Shown piece by piece: positions 31,961 to 41,736 of a DNA stretch of 64,000 nucleotides. Made by a program: the position numbers and the translations under genes. Every line of letters begins with the position of its first letter. Position 1 is the stretch's first letter. The stretch comes from Sphingomonas nostoxanthinifaciens (lineage in GTDB: Bacteria; Pseudomonadota; Alphaproteobacteria; Sphingomonadales; Sphingomonadaceae), in contig NZ_CP082839.1 of assembly GCF_019930585.1 (NCBI RefSeq), forward strand, positions 186,001 to 250,000, given 5' to 3'. The notes under the pieces were generated by a model, which saw nothing but the letters and a program-made list of their open reading frames with translations, was not told where the DNA came from and ran no database searches.

Positions 31961-32901
31961 GCACCGCGTGGCACGAGCGGCTGCTCGGCGGCTTCCGTCG
32001 CACCTCCGATCGGCTCGGCGAGAATCTTTCCGGCCTGTTCGGCAAGGCGGCGCTCGATGCCGAGACGCTCGATCAGGTCGAGGAGGCGCTGATCGCGTCG
32101 GATCTCGGCCCCGCCACCGCCGCCAAGGTGCGCGCGCGGCTGGAGGGCGAGCGGTTCGCGCTCGGCCTGACCGAGGCGCGGCTGCGCGAGATCGTGGCGG
32201 AGGAGGTGGCGGCGATCCTCGCCCCCGTCGCCAAGCCGTTGGAGATCGAGGCGTTTCCGCGCCCGCAGGTGATCCTCGTGATCGGCGTCAACGGATCGGG
32301 CAAGACCACCACCATCGCCAAGCTCGCGCACCTGCTGACCGAGCAGGATTACTCGGTGATGCTGGTCGCGGGCGACACCTTCCGCGCCGCCGCGATCGGC
32401 CAGCTCAAGGTGTGGGCCGAGCGCATCGGCGTGCCGATCATCTCGGGCGCCGAGGGCGGCGACGCCGCCGGCCTCGTCTATGAAGGCGTCAAGCGCGGCA
32501 CTGCCGAGGGTATCGACGTGCTGATCGTGGACACTGCCGGCCGGCTCCAGAACAAGTCCGGGCTGATGGACGAGCTCGCCAAGATCCGCCGCGTGCTCGG
32601 CCGGCTCAATCCCGCAGCACCACACGATGTGGTGCTGGTGCTGGACGCCACCACCGGCCAGAACGGCCTCAGCCAGATCGAGGTGTTCAAGCAGACCGCG
32701 CACGTCACCGGGCTGGTGATGACCAAGCTCGATGGCACCGCGCGCGGCGGCGTGCTGGTCGCGGCCGCGGAGAAGTTCGGCCTGCCGATCCACGCGATCG
32801 GCGTGGGCGAGACGCTCGACGATTTCCGCCCGTTCGAGCCGATGGAGGTCGCGCGCGCGATCGCCGGGATCGAGCGGCTGGCACCGGAGAAGGCACGATG
32901 A
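31957..32901 (+). CDS. ftsY: Signal recognition particle receptor FtsY
   Basis: 314 residues. GTPase that docks SRP-ribosome complexes at the inner membrane. The NG domain is complete: GVNGSGKTTTIAKL (G1, about residues 110-123), DTFRAAAIGQL, DTAGRLQNK, TKLDGTARGG and the closing GVGETLDDFRPF. The long acidic A domain of enteric FtsY is absent; only a short amphipathic N-terminus remains (MSTAWHERLLGGFRRTSDRL), normal for this class. Overlaps mtaB upstream and ispZ downstream by 4 bases each. Confidence 0.97.
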   Translation: MSTAWHERLLGGFRRTSDRLGENLSGLFGKAALDAETLDQVEEALIASDLGPATAAKVRARLEGERFALGLTEARLREIVAEEVAAILAPVAKPLEIEAFPRPQVILVIGVNGSGKTTTIAKLAHLLTEQDYSVMLVAGDTFRAAAIGQLKVWAERIGVPIISGAEGGDAAGLVYEGVKRGTAEGIDVLIVDTAGRLQNKSGLMDELAKIRRVLGRLNPAAPHDVVLVLDATTGQNGLSQIEVFKQTAHVTGLVMTKLDGTARGGVLVAAAEKFGLPIHAIGVGETLDDFRPFEPMEVARAIAGIERLAPEKAR

Positions 32902-33494
32902 GCGCGCCCGCCGACAAGGCCGGCGGCTGGACGCTGGCGATCGACTATCTGCCGCTGATCGCCTTCTTCCTCGCCAACAAGTTCGTCGGCGTGTTCGCCG
33001 GCACCGCCGTATTCATGGTCGCGATCGTGCTCGCGGTGATCGTCAGCCGGTGGAAGCTCGGGCGCGTTTCGCCGATGCTGTGGCTGTCGGCGATCCTCGT
33101 GATCGGCTTCGGCGGCCTCACCATCTATCTGCACGATCCGCGCTTCATCCAGATCAAGATGACCCTGATCTACGCGATGTTCACCGCGATCCTCGTCGGC
33201 GGGCTCGCCGTCGGCAAGCCGGCGATCAAATATCTGCTCCAGGCCGCCTTTCCGGGGCTCGAGGAGGCGGGCTGGATGAAGCTGTCGCGCAACTGGGCGA
33301 TCTTCTTCGCGGTGATGGCGATCGTCAACGAGGTGCTGCGCCGGCAGGTCGGCTTCGACACGTGGCTGGCGGTCAAGACGTGGGGGCTCACCGCCGCCTC
33401 GATCGTGTTCGGCGCGGCGCAGGTGCCGATGCTGATGCGCCACGGGCTGAGCTTCGACGAGGTCAAGGCCGAGCCGCCGCTGCCGCCCGAATAG
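32898..33494 (+). CDS. ispZ: Inner membrane septation protein A family (YciB/IspZ)
   Basis: 198 residues with five or six hydrophobic segments (LPLIAFFLANKFVGVFAGTA; MVAIVLAVIVS; LWLSAILVIGFGGLTIYL; LIYAMFTAILVGGLAVG; WAIFFAVMAIVNEVL). The DPRFIQIKMTLIY and LSRNWAIFF motifs are typical of the YciB family, linked to septation and envelope integrity. In alphaproteobacteria it commonly follows ftsY, as here, with overlapping ATGA. Confidence 0.94.
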   Translation: MSAPADKAGGWTLAIDYLPLIAFFLANKFVGVFAGTAVFMVAIVLAVIVSRWKLGRVSPMLWLSAILVIGFGGLTIYLHDPRFIQIKMTLIYAMFTAILVGGLAVGKPAIKYLLQAAFPGLEEAGWMKLSRNWAIFFAVMAIVNEVLRRQVGFDTWLAVKTWGLTAASIVFGAAQVPMLMRHGLSFDEVKAEPPLPPE

Positions 33495-33586
33495 CTGCCC
33501 TTCTCGCCGGGCAAGCAAGCTTGCCTCTAGGACAGCCGAGCTGCCATTCCCATATCGTTGCGGTGCAACATTGCAGGGAGACTGTC

Positions 33587-34678
33587 TTGCCTCGTCTGAC
33601 CGATCCGATCGTCCTGGGCTCGATCCACGCCAAGAACCGTATGGTGATGTCGCCGCTGACGCGCGGCCGCGCCACGCGCGAGGCGGTGCCGACGCCGATC
33701 ATGGCTGATTATTATCGCCAGCGCGCCTCCGCCGGCCTCATCATCACCGAGGCGACCGGCATCAGCCGCCTCGCCCTCGGCTGGCCCTACGCGCCCGGCC
33801 TGTGGACCGAGGCGCAGGTCGCCGGCTGGCAGCCGGCGACGCAGGCGGTGCACGAGGCGGGCGGCAGGATCGTCACCCAGCTCTGGCACATGGGCCGGCT
33901 CGGGCATGAAAGCGTGATGGGCGCGCAGCCGGTCTCGTCGTCGGCCACCACCGCGCCGGGCCATGCGCATACCTATGAGGGCAACCAGCCCTATCCGCAG
34001 GCGCGCGCGCTGGACGCGGACGAGATCCCCGGCATCCTCGACGACTATGCCCGCGCGGCGGAAAATGCGCTGCGTGCCGGCTTCGACGGCATCCAGCTCC
34101 ACGCCGCCAATGGCTATCTGATCGACCAGTTCCTGCGCGACAATGCCAACTTCCGCACCGACCAATATGGCGGCCCGGTCGAGAATCGCATCCGCCTGCT
34201 GGGCGAGGTCACGACCCGGCTGGTCGAAACGATCGGCAAGGATCATGTCGGCGTCCGCCTGTCGCCGAACGAGACGGTGCAGGGCGTCCACGACAGCGAT
34301 CCGCACAGCCTGTTCGGCGCGGCAGCGAAGCTGCTCGACGAGGTCGGCGTCGCGTGGATCGAGCTGCGTGAGCCGCGCCCCGGCGGCACGCGCGGCGCGC
34401 CGGAATTCCCGCCGGTCCACCCGGTGATGCGCAAGGCGTTCAGCCGGCCGCTGATCCTTAATTCGGATTACGATGCGGAGAGCGGGCAGGCGGCGCTCGA
34501 CGCGGGCGAGGCGGACGCGATCGCGTTCGGCCGCACCTTCATCGCCAATCCCGATCTGCCGCGCCGGCTGATCGAGGGGTTGCCGCTCAACGAGCCGCAG
34601 TTCGATACCTTCTACACGCAGGGTGCCGAAGGCTATGTCGACTATCCGACGTGGGAGCAGGTGCAGGCCGCGGCCTGA
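33587..34678 (+). CDS. Old yellow enzyme family alkene reductase
   Basis: 363 residues, FMN-dependent NAD(P)H oxidoreductase of the NemA/OYE type, which reduces activated C=C bonds or nitro groups in the cytoplasm. Visible: FMN-binding MSPLTRGRA and QLWHMGR, the substrate-binding pair HAANGYL(I/L)DQFL, and the C-terminal phosphate site GEADAIAFGRTFIANPDL. The start is TTG 33587, with AGGGAG 8 bases upstream; the frame upstream is non-homologous. Physiological substrate unknown. A strong hairpin follows the stop. Confidence 0.94.
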   Translation: MPRLTDPIVLGSIHAKNRMVMSPLTRGRATREAVPTPIMADYYRQRASAGLIITEATGISRLALGWPYAPGLWTEAQVAGWQPATQAVHEAGGRIVTQLWHMGRLGHESVMGAQPVSSSATTAPGHAHTYEGNQPYPQARALDADEIPGILDDYARAAENALRAGFDGIQLHAANGYLIDQFLRDNANFRTDQYGGPVENRIRLLGEVTTRLVETIGKDHVGVRLSPNETVQGVHDSDPHSLFGAAAKLLDEVGVAWIELREPRPGGTRGAPEFPPVHPVMRKAFSRPLILNSDYDAESGQAALDAGEADAIAFGRTFIANPDLPRRLIEGLPLNEPQFDTFYTQGAEGYVDYPTWEQVQAAA

Positions 34679-34687
34679 TATCGTCCG

Positions 34688-34720
34688 GCGGCGGCGCGCC
34701 TCTATGATGCGCGCCGCCGC
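34688..34720. terminator. Hairpin after old yellow enzyme gene
   Basis: Twelve-base perfect stem (arms GCGGCGGCGCGC-like, 34688-34699 and 34709-34720) around a 9-base loop, 10 bases past the stop codon. No clear U tract. Probable transcription terminator. Confidence 0.6.
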
Positions 34721-34762
34721 TGCGCTAAAGCTGCGGTCGACAGGCTTCGAGAGGAATGCCCG

Positions 34763-35308
34763 ATGATCCGTACCGCCGCCGCTTCGATCGCGCTCGCCCT
34801 TATCGCCGTTCCCGCCGCCGCCGCGCTGCAGGTGGGTGCCAAGGCGCCCGATTTCTCGACCCAGGTCAGCCTCGCCGGCAAGCCGATGCCGTTCGCGCTC
34901 GCCAAGGCGCTGAAGAAGGGCCCGGTCGTGCTGTATTTCTACCCGGCCGCCTTCACCAAGGGCTGCACGATCGAGGCGCATGACTTCGCCGAGGCGACCG
35001 ACGATTTCGCCAAGATGGGCGCGACCGTGATCGGCATGTCGGCCGATCCGATCGACAAGCTCAACCAATTCTCGGTCTCCGAATGCCGCAACAAGTTCGC
35101 GGTCGGTTCGGCGACGCCCGAGACGATCCAGGCCTATGACGTGGTGCTGCCGGTCAAGCCCAACATCTCCAACCGCACCTCCTACGTGATCGCGCCCGAC
35201 GGCAAGGTGATCTTCGCTTATTCGGCGATGGATCCGGCCGGCCACGTCACCGGCACGATGGACGCGGTGAAGCAGTGGCGCGCCTCCCACCCGATGAAGG
35301 GCGACTGA
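34763..35308 (+). CDS. Exported peroxiredoxin (Bcp/PrxQ-like)
   Basis: 181 residues. N-terminal Sec signal (MIRTAAASIALALIAVPAAAA) followed by a thioredoxin-fold peroxiredoxin. The peroxidatic Cys is in AFTKGCTIEAHDF (residue about 72). The usual PrxQ resolving Cys five residues later is absent; the only other cysteine is in VSECRNKFA, a possible atypical partner. Expected to reduce peroxides in the periplasm. First of a close group with the cupin and DUF427 genes. Confidence 0.9.
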   Translation: MIRTAAASIALALIAVPAAAALQVGAKAPDFSTQVSLAGKPMPFALAKALKKGPVVLYFYPAAFTKGCTIEAHDFAEATDDFAKMGATVIGMSADPIDKLNQFSVSECRNKFAVGSATPETIQAYDVVLPVKPNISNRTSYVIAPDGKVIFAYSAMDPAGHVTGTMDAVKQWRASHPMKGD

Positions 35309-35316
35309 GCACCCGC

Positions 35317-35772
35317 GTGAACGATGCCCGCGCGCTGATCGACCGGCTGGGGCTCGCGCCCCACCCGGAAGGCGGCTGGTATCGCGAGACATGGCGCGCG
35401 CCCACACCGGATGGTGGCCGCTCCGCCGGCACCGCCATCCTGTTCCTGCTGGAGGTGGGGCAAAGCTCGCACTGGCACCGCGTCGACGCCGACGAATTGT
35501 GGCTGTGGCATGCCGGCAGTCCGCTCGTGCTGGAGATCGCGGCGGACGATGCCGGGCCGGTGGCGGTCCATCGCCTCGGCCCCGACATTCTTGCGGGCGC
35601 GATGCCGCAGCTGCGCGTGCCGGCGGGCGAATGGCAGGCCGCGCGCGTCGACGCGGGCTGGGTGCTGGTGAGCTGCGTCGTGGTGCCGGGCTTCGACTTT
35701 GCGGGTTTCACGCTCGCACCGCCCAGTTGGACGCCCAAGGAGTCGTACGATGGTCGAAGCACGCTGGCATGA
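35317..35772 (+). CDS. DUF985 cupin family protein
   Basis: 151 residues from GTG 35317, eight bases after the peroxiredoxin stop. Motifs HPEGGWYRETWRAP, TAILFLLEVGQSSHWHRVDADELW and the C-terminal VVPGFDFAGFTLA are typical of the DUF985/YML079-like cupins, small beta-barrels of unknown ligand. His and Glu positions in SHWHRVDADE match a cupin metal or ligand site. Overlaps the next gene by 23 bases. Confidence 0.9.
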   Translation: MNDARALIDRLGLAPHPEGGWYRETWRAPTPDGGRSAGTAILFLLEVGQSSHWHRVDADELWLWHAGSPLVLEIAADDAGPVAVHRLGPDILAGAMPQLRVPAGEWQAARVDAGWVLVSCVVVPGFDFAGFTLAPPSWTPKESYDGRSTLA

Positions 35773-36031
35773 CGCGCTGATCGCGCGGAGCGACGATACG
35801 GTGGTGGTCGAGCGCAACCATTACTTCCCGGCCGACGCGGTCGATGCCGCTTTGCTGCGGCCGAGCGACACGACCAGCATCTGCCCGTGGAAGGGCGTCG
35901 CGCATTATCATTCGGTGGTGGTCGACGGCGTCGAGAACAAGGACGCCGCCTGGTATTATCCCGATCCCAAGCCCGAAGCGGCGGAGATCAAGGATCGGAT
36001 CGCGTTCTGGAAGGGCGTGACGGTCGGCTGA
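35750..36031 (+). CDS. DUF427 family protein
   Basis: 93 residues. Shows VVVERNHYFPADAV, the central TSICPWKGVAHYHSVVVDG and AWYYPDPKPEA, the hallmark of DUF427, a small all-beta domain of unknown function. The start ATG 35750 is inside the cupin gene in another frame, indicating translational coupling. Confidence 0.93.
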   Translation: MVEARWHDALIARSDDTVVVERNHYFPADAVDAALLRPSDTTSICPWKGVAHYHSVVVDGVENKDAAWYYPDPKPEAAEIKDRIAFWKGVTVG

Positions 36032-36055
36032 CCGCCACGCCCCGCGCGATCCCGC

Positions 36056-36631
36056 TTACTGCGCGACGAACGCCGCGTTGATCGTCAGCTTTACGTCGTC
36101 GGACACGGCCGGCACGGCGTAGCTGACACCGAACTCGCTGCGCTTGATCGTGGTGGTCGCGGCGAAGCCGATGTTGAGCTTCTTGCTCATCGGGTTGTTG
36201 GCCGATCCGACGAAATGGCCTTCCAGCACCACCGGCTTGGTCACGCCCTTCAGCGTCAGATTGCCGGCGATCGTCGCGCTGGTGCCCTTCACCGTCACCT
36301 TGGTCGAGACGAACTTGCCCTCGGGGAACTGCGCCGCGTCGAAGAATTCGGGCTTCTGCAGATGGGCGTTGAGCGCGGGCACCGTCGTCGCGACGCTGGC
36401 GATCGGGAAGGTCACCTCGACCTTGTCATTGTCGGGGTGGGCCGGGTCGAGCGTCAGCGATCCGGTCGGCTGGGTGAACTGGCCGGTGTAGATGCTCACG
36501 CCGAAATGGCTGACGGTGAACAGCACCTGGGTGTGGCCGGTATCGACCGTATAGGTGCCGGCGGGCACCGCGGGCGCCTGCGCCAAAGCCGGCGCGGCGA
36601 TCAGGGAGAGGGCGAGCAGGGCAGTGCGCAT
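36056..36631 (-). CDS. YceI family periplasmic protein
   Basis: 191 residues with a Sec signal (MRTALLALSLIAAPALAQA) and the lipocalin-like YceI fold: GTYTVDTGHTQVLFTVSHFG, PTGSLTLDP, FPEGKFVSTKVT and GNLTLKGVTKPVVLE. YceI proteins bind isoprenoid-type lipids and are often induced by stress. The start ATG 36631 begins the signal peptide; the upstream in-frame extension is unlikely. Downstream of ilvC on the same strand, but separated by a hairpin. Confidence 0.93.
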   Translation of the reverse strand: MRTALLALSLIAAPALAQAPAVPAGTYTVDTGHTQVLFTVSHFGVSIYTGQFTQPTGSLTLDPAHPDNDKVEVTFPIASVATTVPALNAHLQKPEFFDAAQFPEGKFVSTKVTVKGTSATIAGNLTLKGVTKPVVLEGHFVGSANNPMSKKLNIGFAATTTIKRSEFGVSYAVPAVSDDVKLTINAAFVAQ

Positions 36632-36708
36632 GACGGCATCCTTATCGGAATTGAGGCGCGGACCATGATCCGCGCCCCCTATGCCGTCAATCGAAACGAT
36701 AGCAACCA

Positions 36709-36731
36709 ATCGGTGACGTGATGTCACCGAT
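36709..36731 (-). terminator. Hairpin between ilvC and the YceI gene
   Basis: Perfect 9-base arms ATCGGTGAC / GTCACCGAT around a 5-base loop, starting 10 bases after the ilvC stop; moderately T-rich sequence follows on the transcribed side. It may end the ilv transcript, or alternatively be an operator for the YceI gene. Confidence 0.5.
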
Positions 36732-36740
36732 CGGCGGCCA

Positions 36741-37859
<1,119 letters not shown>

Positions 37860-38375
37860 TCAAATGACCTGATTGCCCCGCGCGATGGCGGCGACGCCGG
37901 TGCGGGCGACCTCGATCAGCCCGACCTCGCGCATCAGCTCGAGGAACTTGTCGATCTTCTCGGGGCCGCCGGTCACCTCGAAGATGAAGCTGGAGATCGT
38001 CGCGTCGACCACGCGCGCGCGATAGACCTCGGCCAGCCGCAGCGCCTCGATGCGATGATCGCCGGTGCCGGTCACCTTCACCAGCGCCAGCTCGCGCTCG
38101 ACATAGGGCGCGGTGGCGGTGAGATCGGTCACCTTGTGCACCGGCGGCAGCCGGTCGAGATGCGCGATGATCTGCTCGATCACCGCCGGCGGGCCGGACG
38201 TGGCGATGGTGATGCGGCTGACCGTCTCGTCCTCGGTCACCTCGGCGACGGTCAGGCTCTCGATATTGTAGCCGCGCCCGGCGAACAGCCCGGCGATGCG
38301 CGCGAGGATGCCCGGCTCGTTGGCGACCGTGACGGAGAGCGTGTGGCGCTCGGACTGGCGGGGGCGGATATGCAT
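37860..38375 (-). CDS. ilvN: Acetolactate synthase small subunit
   Basis: 171 residues. Regulatory subunit that binds valine and activates IlvB. An N-terminal ACT domain is visible (LSVTVANEPGILARIAGLFAGRGYNIESL), followed by the C-terminal IlvN domain (RELALVKVTG; VDATISSFIFEVTGGPEKID). Start ATG 38375 (MHIRPRQSERHTLSV); a longer in-frame start would lie inside the repeat upstream. Downstream of ilvB, with a family A repeat between them. Confidence 0.97.
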   Translation of the reverse strand: MHIRPRQSERHTLSVTVANEPGILARIAGLFAGRGYNIESLTVAEVTEDETVSRITIATSGPPAVIEQIIAHLDRLPPVHKVTDLTATAPYVERELALVKVTGTGDHRIEALRLAEVYRARVVDATISSFIFEVTGGPEKIDKFLELMREVGLIEVARTGVAAIARGNQVI

Positions 38376-38402
38376 GGCTTTACTTTCGTCATCCTGCATC
38401 TC

Positions 38403-38471
38403 GTCATCCCGGCGTAGGCCGGGATCCAGATCGGACGGTGGCAGCTGGATCCCGGCCTGCGCCGGGATGAC
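38403..38471. repeat. Palindromic repeat, family A
   Basis: 69 bases: GTCATCCCGGCGTAGGCCGG ... CCGGCCTGCGCCGGGATGAC, an almost perfect inverted repeat, filling most of the ilvB-ilvN junction. Could stabilise or partially terminate the polycistronic mRNA. Confidence 0.88.
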
Positions 38472-38485
38472 GGCGGGCAGGGGCA

Positions 38486-40240
38486 TCACACCAAGGCGCG
38501 GGCCTCGTCGGTCATCTCGCCCGACACTTCGGCGGCCTGCAGGATCATGTCGGTGTGCGCGGCGCCCGATGGGATCATCGGGAAGCAGTTGGCGAGCTTC
38601 GCCACGCGGCAGTCGACGATGACCGGGCCGGGATAGTCGAGCATCGCGGCGATGCCGTCGTCCAGCGCCGCCGGATCGTCGATCCGGATGCCCTTCCAGC
38701 CATAGGCCTCGGCCAACTTCACGAAATCGGGCAGCGAGTCCGAATAGCTGTGCGAGTGGCGGCCCTGATAGGTCAGATCCTGCCACTGGCGGACCATCCC
38801 CATATATTCGTTGTTGAGGATGAAGATCTTGACCGGCAGCTCATATTGGCTGGCAGTGCCGAGCTCCTGGATGTTCATCTGGATCGACGCCTCGCCGGCA
38901 ATGTCGATCACCAGCGCGTCGGGATTGCCGACCTGCGCGCCGATCGCGGCCGGCAGGCCATAGCCCATCGTGCCGAGCCCGCCGCTCGTCAGCCACTTGT
39001 TCGGCGCCTCGAAATGGAAATGCTGCGCCGACCACATCTGGTGCTGGCCGACCTCGGTGGTGATGATCGGCGCGCGATGCTTGGTCGCCTCGTACAGGCG
39101 ACGGATCGCCTGCTGCGGCATGATCTCGGTCGGCGACAGCGGGAAATCGAGGCAGCGCTTGGCGCGCCATTCCTCGATCCGCGCGAACCATGCCGACAGA
39201 TCCTGCCGCTGGTGCCCGCGCTCGCGCCACAGCCGCGCCATCGCCCGCATGACGAGGCCGACGTCGCCGACGATGCCGAGCTCGGCGCGCACGATCTTGT
39301 TGATCGACGAACGGTCGATATCGACGTGGATCTTGCGCGCGTGCGGCGCGAAGGCGTCGAGCCGCCCGGTCACGCGATCGTCGAAGCGCGCGCCCAGCGC
39401 CACGATCAGGTCGGCGCGGTTCATCGCGTGATTGGCTTCGTAGGTGCCGTGCATGCCGAGCATGCCGAGCCATTCGGGCGCCGAAGCGGGGAAGGCGCCC
39501 AGCCCCATCAACGTCGAGGTGACCGGCGCGCCGGTGAGCGCCTGCAGGTCGCGCAGCGCATCGCTCGCCTCCGGGCCGGCATTGATGATGCCGCCGCCGG
39601 TGTAGAAGATCGGCCGCTCGGCCGCCGCCAGCATCTCGACCGCGGTCTCGATCAGCGCTGGATCGGGCTCGCGCTGCGGGTTGTAGCGGTGCGCGGTGGG
39701 CGAGGGGCGGCTGATCGCGGCGGCGACCTGCACGTCCTTGGGCAGGTCGATCAGCACCGGGCCGGGGCGGCCGCCGGTGGCGATCGCGAACGCCTCGCGG
39801 ATCACGCCTTCCAGCTCGGCCGGATCCTTCACCAGATAATTGTGCTTGGTGCAGTGGCGCGTGATGCCGACCGTGTCGCATTCCTGGAAGGCGTCCGATC
39901 CGATCAGCGGCGTCGCCACCTGGCCGGTGATGACCAGCATCGGGATCGAATCCATCAGCGCGTCGGTGATGCCGGTGACGGCGTTGGTGGCGCCGGGGCC
40001 GGAGGTGACCAGCACGACCCCGCACTTGCCGGTCGAACGGGCATAGCCCTCCGCCGCATGCGCCGCGCCGCCTTCCTGGCGGACGAGGATGTGGCGGATC
40101 GCGTCGGGGCGCTCGGCCTGCTTGAACAGAGCGTCGTAGATCGGGAGGACTGCGCCGCCCGGATAGCCGAACACCACCTCGACGCCGAGATCGCGCAGCG
40201 TCTCGATCAGGATATCAGCACCGGTCCGTTCGTCGGCCAT
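38486..40240 (-). CDS. ilvB: Acetolactate synthase large subunit
   Basis: 584 residues, thiamine-diphosphate enzyme forming acetolactate from pyruvate. Visible: GYPGGAVLPIYDAL, the catalytic Glu region ILVRQEGGAAHAAEGYAR, FAD-binding part VALGARFDDRVTG, and the TPP motif beginning GDGS-like IDIAGEASIQMNIQEL through NNEYMGMVRQWQ. One oddity: the usual GDGSF of the TPP motif reads AGEASIQM, a change also seen in functional alphaproteobacterial enzymes. First gene of ilvBNC. Confidence 0.97.
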   Translation of the reverse strand: MADERTGADILIETLRDLGVEVVFGYPGGAVLPIYDALFKQAERPDAIRHILVRQEGGAAHAAEGYARSTGKCGVVLVTSGPGATNAVTGITDALMDSIPMLVITGQVATPLIGSDAFQECDTVGITRHCTKHNYLVKDPAELEGVIREAFAIATGGRPGPVLIDLPKDVQVAAAISRPSPTAHRYNPQREPDPALIETAVEMLAAAERPIFYTGGGIINAGPEASDALRDLQALTGAPVTSTLMGLGAFPASAPEWLGMLGMHGTYEANHAMNRADLIVALGARFDDRVTGRLDAFAPHARKIHVDIDRSSINKIVRAELGIVGDVGLVMRAMARLWRERGHQRQDLSAWFARIEEWRAKRCLDFPLSPTEIMPQQAIRRLYEATKHRAPIITTEVGQHQMWSAQHFHFEAPNKWLTSGGLGTMGYGLPAAIGAQVGNPDALVIDIAGEASIQMNIQELGTASQYELPVKIFILNNEYMGMVRQWQDLTYQGRHSHSYSDSLPDFVKLAEAYGWKGIRIDDPAALDDGIAAMLDYPGPVIVDCRVAKLANCFPMIPSGAAHTDMILQAAEVSGEMTDEARALV

Positions 40241-40273
40241 CGTCGTCGCTCAATCGTGTAGGGAGGGCGGCCG

Positions 40274-40300
40274 GGTAGACGCGCGGATAATCGCTGTCAA
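40274..40300 (-). promoter_or_regulatory. Possible ilvB promoter
   Basis: On the minus strand a perfect TTGACA lies at 40300-40295, followed 15 bases later by a weak TCTACC (40279-40274). The ilvB ATG is at 40240. The -10 match and spacing are poor, so only the -35 box is convincing. Confidence 0.35.
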
Positions 40301-40304
40301 CCTT

Positions 40305-40376
40305 GTGCGCACACAAAATATCCAAATGGCCATGTGATAAGCAACTTAGTTGCGCACATTGGGATATTAGGCGCAC
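40305..40376. repeat. Imperfect inverted repeat upstream of ilvB
   Basis: Arms 40305-40328 and 40357-40376: GTGCGC at the outer ends, AATATCC / GGATATT inside, then AATG / CATT. The spacer contains two more TGCGCA-like units. AT-rich for this genome. It lies just upstream of the TTGACA box and could be an operator region for the ilv genes. Confidence 0.5.
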
Positions 40377-40400
40377 AAAAAAGGCCGCGCGAGCGCGGCC
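40377..40400 (-). terminator. Rho-independent terminator of the choice-of-anchor A gene
   Basis: Read on the minus strand: GGCCGCG-CTCG-CGCGGCC stem-loop followed directly by six T residues (40382-40377). It begins 28 bases after the stop at 40429. This is the most classical intrinsic terminator in the window. Confidence 0.85.
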
Positions 40401-40428
40401 TCATCGGTCGGGACGGACAGGGGTCGTC

Positions 40429-41640
40429 TCAGGCGATGCGAGTCGTTGCGCGACGGCTGCGGGCGACACGCCCGATCAGGCCGAAGCCGACCACCATCAT
40501 CGCCCACGTCGCGGCCTCGGGCACGGCGCCGACCGTCGAGGTCGGCACCAGTGCGTCGGTGCCGGAATAGGTCGCGAGATGGACCTCGGCATTCTGGTTG
40601 AGCACGTTGGCGACGACCGAGCCGGTGATGTTCGAGCTGTTCACGATCGTGGCGTTAGGCGCGAGGATCGAGCCGGTGAAGTTGGCGTTGATCGTCAGCC
40701 CGGTCGCGTCGACGAAGTTCCAGATGATCTCGCTCGCGACGGAATCGGCGAGGTTCATGTTGAGCGAATCGACATATTGGCCGCTGCCGGTGACGTTGAT
40801 GACGACCGGCTCCGTGCTGCCGCCGGCGGTGCCGAGGATCACGTCGAGCGCGCCATTATAGGAAAACAGCGTCGAGGCATCGATCGTGTAGGCGCCGTAG
40901 CCGCTGGTCACCTTGCTGAAGTCGAAGGTGATGTTGCTGCCGTTGGTCGCGACAGTGCCGTTGCTCGTCAGGCTGGCGAGAACCGTCGACAGCGAATTGA
41001 GATCGGTCTTCATCGTCGCCGCCTGGCTGGCGAGCGACGCGCCGAGATCGGCCGAGCCGCCCGCGGCGATCGTGCTGTCCTTCGCGACGCGGCCATTGCC
41101 GGTGTTGCTGCCGCCATAGCTGCCGCCATAGGTGATCGACGGGCCGCCATTGACGTTCTGGAAGCCGGCGAGATTGCCGCCGACCTTCACGCTCCAATTA
41201 TCCGGATTGACGTTGTTGGTGTAATTCAGGTTCTTGCCGACCACGACCGACTTGGGCTGGCTCGCGCCCGATCCGTTCTGGCCGTCCTGCAGCGTGAAGC
41301 TGGTATAGGTGCTGCCCGCCACCGCCAGCGTGGGCCGGCTCGATGCGGTGGCGCCGGCATTGCTGTTGCCCTGGCCGAACGTGGCGTTGCTGTCGCCGGT
41401 GGCGCCGGTGGTGGCATAGCCCGATGCGGCGCCGTAGAGCGAACCGCCGACGAACGCCTTGCCCTGCACATGGCTGTTCGAATTGAGGTTGCCGATGGTG
41501 ATGACGTTGAGCTCGCGCATCATCTCCAGGCCGTCGCGGGCCTGGCCCAGCGTGACGGTGGAGAAGCTGGTGGCGGCGGCCGGGGCGCTCAGCCCGAACA
41601 CCGTCGCGAGCCCCGCGACGAGCAGCGAACGATTAACCAT
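40429..41640 (-). CDS. Choice-of-anchor A family PEP-CTERM protein
   Basis: 403 residues. Signal peptide MVNRSLLVAGLATVFGLSAPAAA; the body resembles the choice-of-anchor A domain (LNVITIGNLNSNSHVQGKAFVGG; WNFVDATGLTINANFTGSILAPNATI, ending in a hydrophobic beta-rich repeat). The C-terminus is a PEP-CTERM signal: VPEAATWAMMVVGFGLIG then arginines. It has many Asn, Ser, Thr and Gly and almost no Cys, typical of a secreted surface or matrix protein. Expected to be exported and handled by exosortase; function unknown. Has its own terminator. Confidence 0.9.
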   Translation of the reverse strand: MVNRSLLVAGLATVFGLSAPAAATSFSTVTLGQARDGLEMMRELNVITIGNLNSNSHVQGKAFVGGSLYGAASGYATTGATGDSNATFGQGNSNAGATASSRPTLAVAGSTYTSFTLQDGQNGSGASQPKSVVVGKNLNYTNNVNPDNWSVKVGGNLAGFQNVNGGPSITYGGSYGGSNTGNGRVAKDSTIAAGGSADLGASLASQAATMKTDLNSLSTVLASLTSNGTVATNGSNITFDFSKVTSGYGAYTIDASTLFSYNGALDVILGTAGGSTEPVVINVTGSGQYVDSLNMNLADSVASEIIWNFVDATGLTINANFTGSILAPNATIVNSSNITGSVVANVLNQNAEVHLATYSGTDALVPTSTVGAVPEAATWAMMVVGFGLIGRVARSRRATTRIA

Positions 41641-41736
41641 GTGACCACTCCACTACGCAAAATACAGCTTGCCCCTAGCCCTATCCTTTCGGCTCAACAA
41701 CGATACGACTCGTCAAAATCTGCAGAAAATTGCGCA

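Noticed and set aside
41641..41736. Cyclic-di-GMP riboswitch or sigma-54 promoter before the choice-of-anchor A gene
   Set aside because: The leader was compared with GEMM and -24/-12 patterns; spacing and conserved bases do not match.
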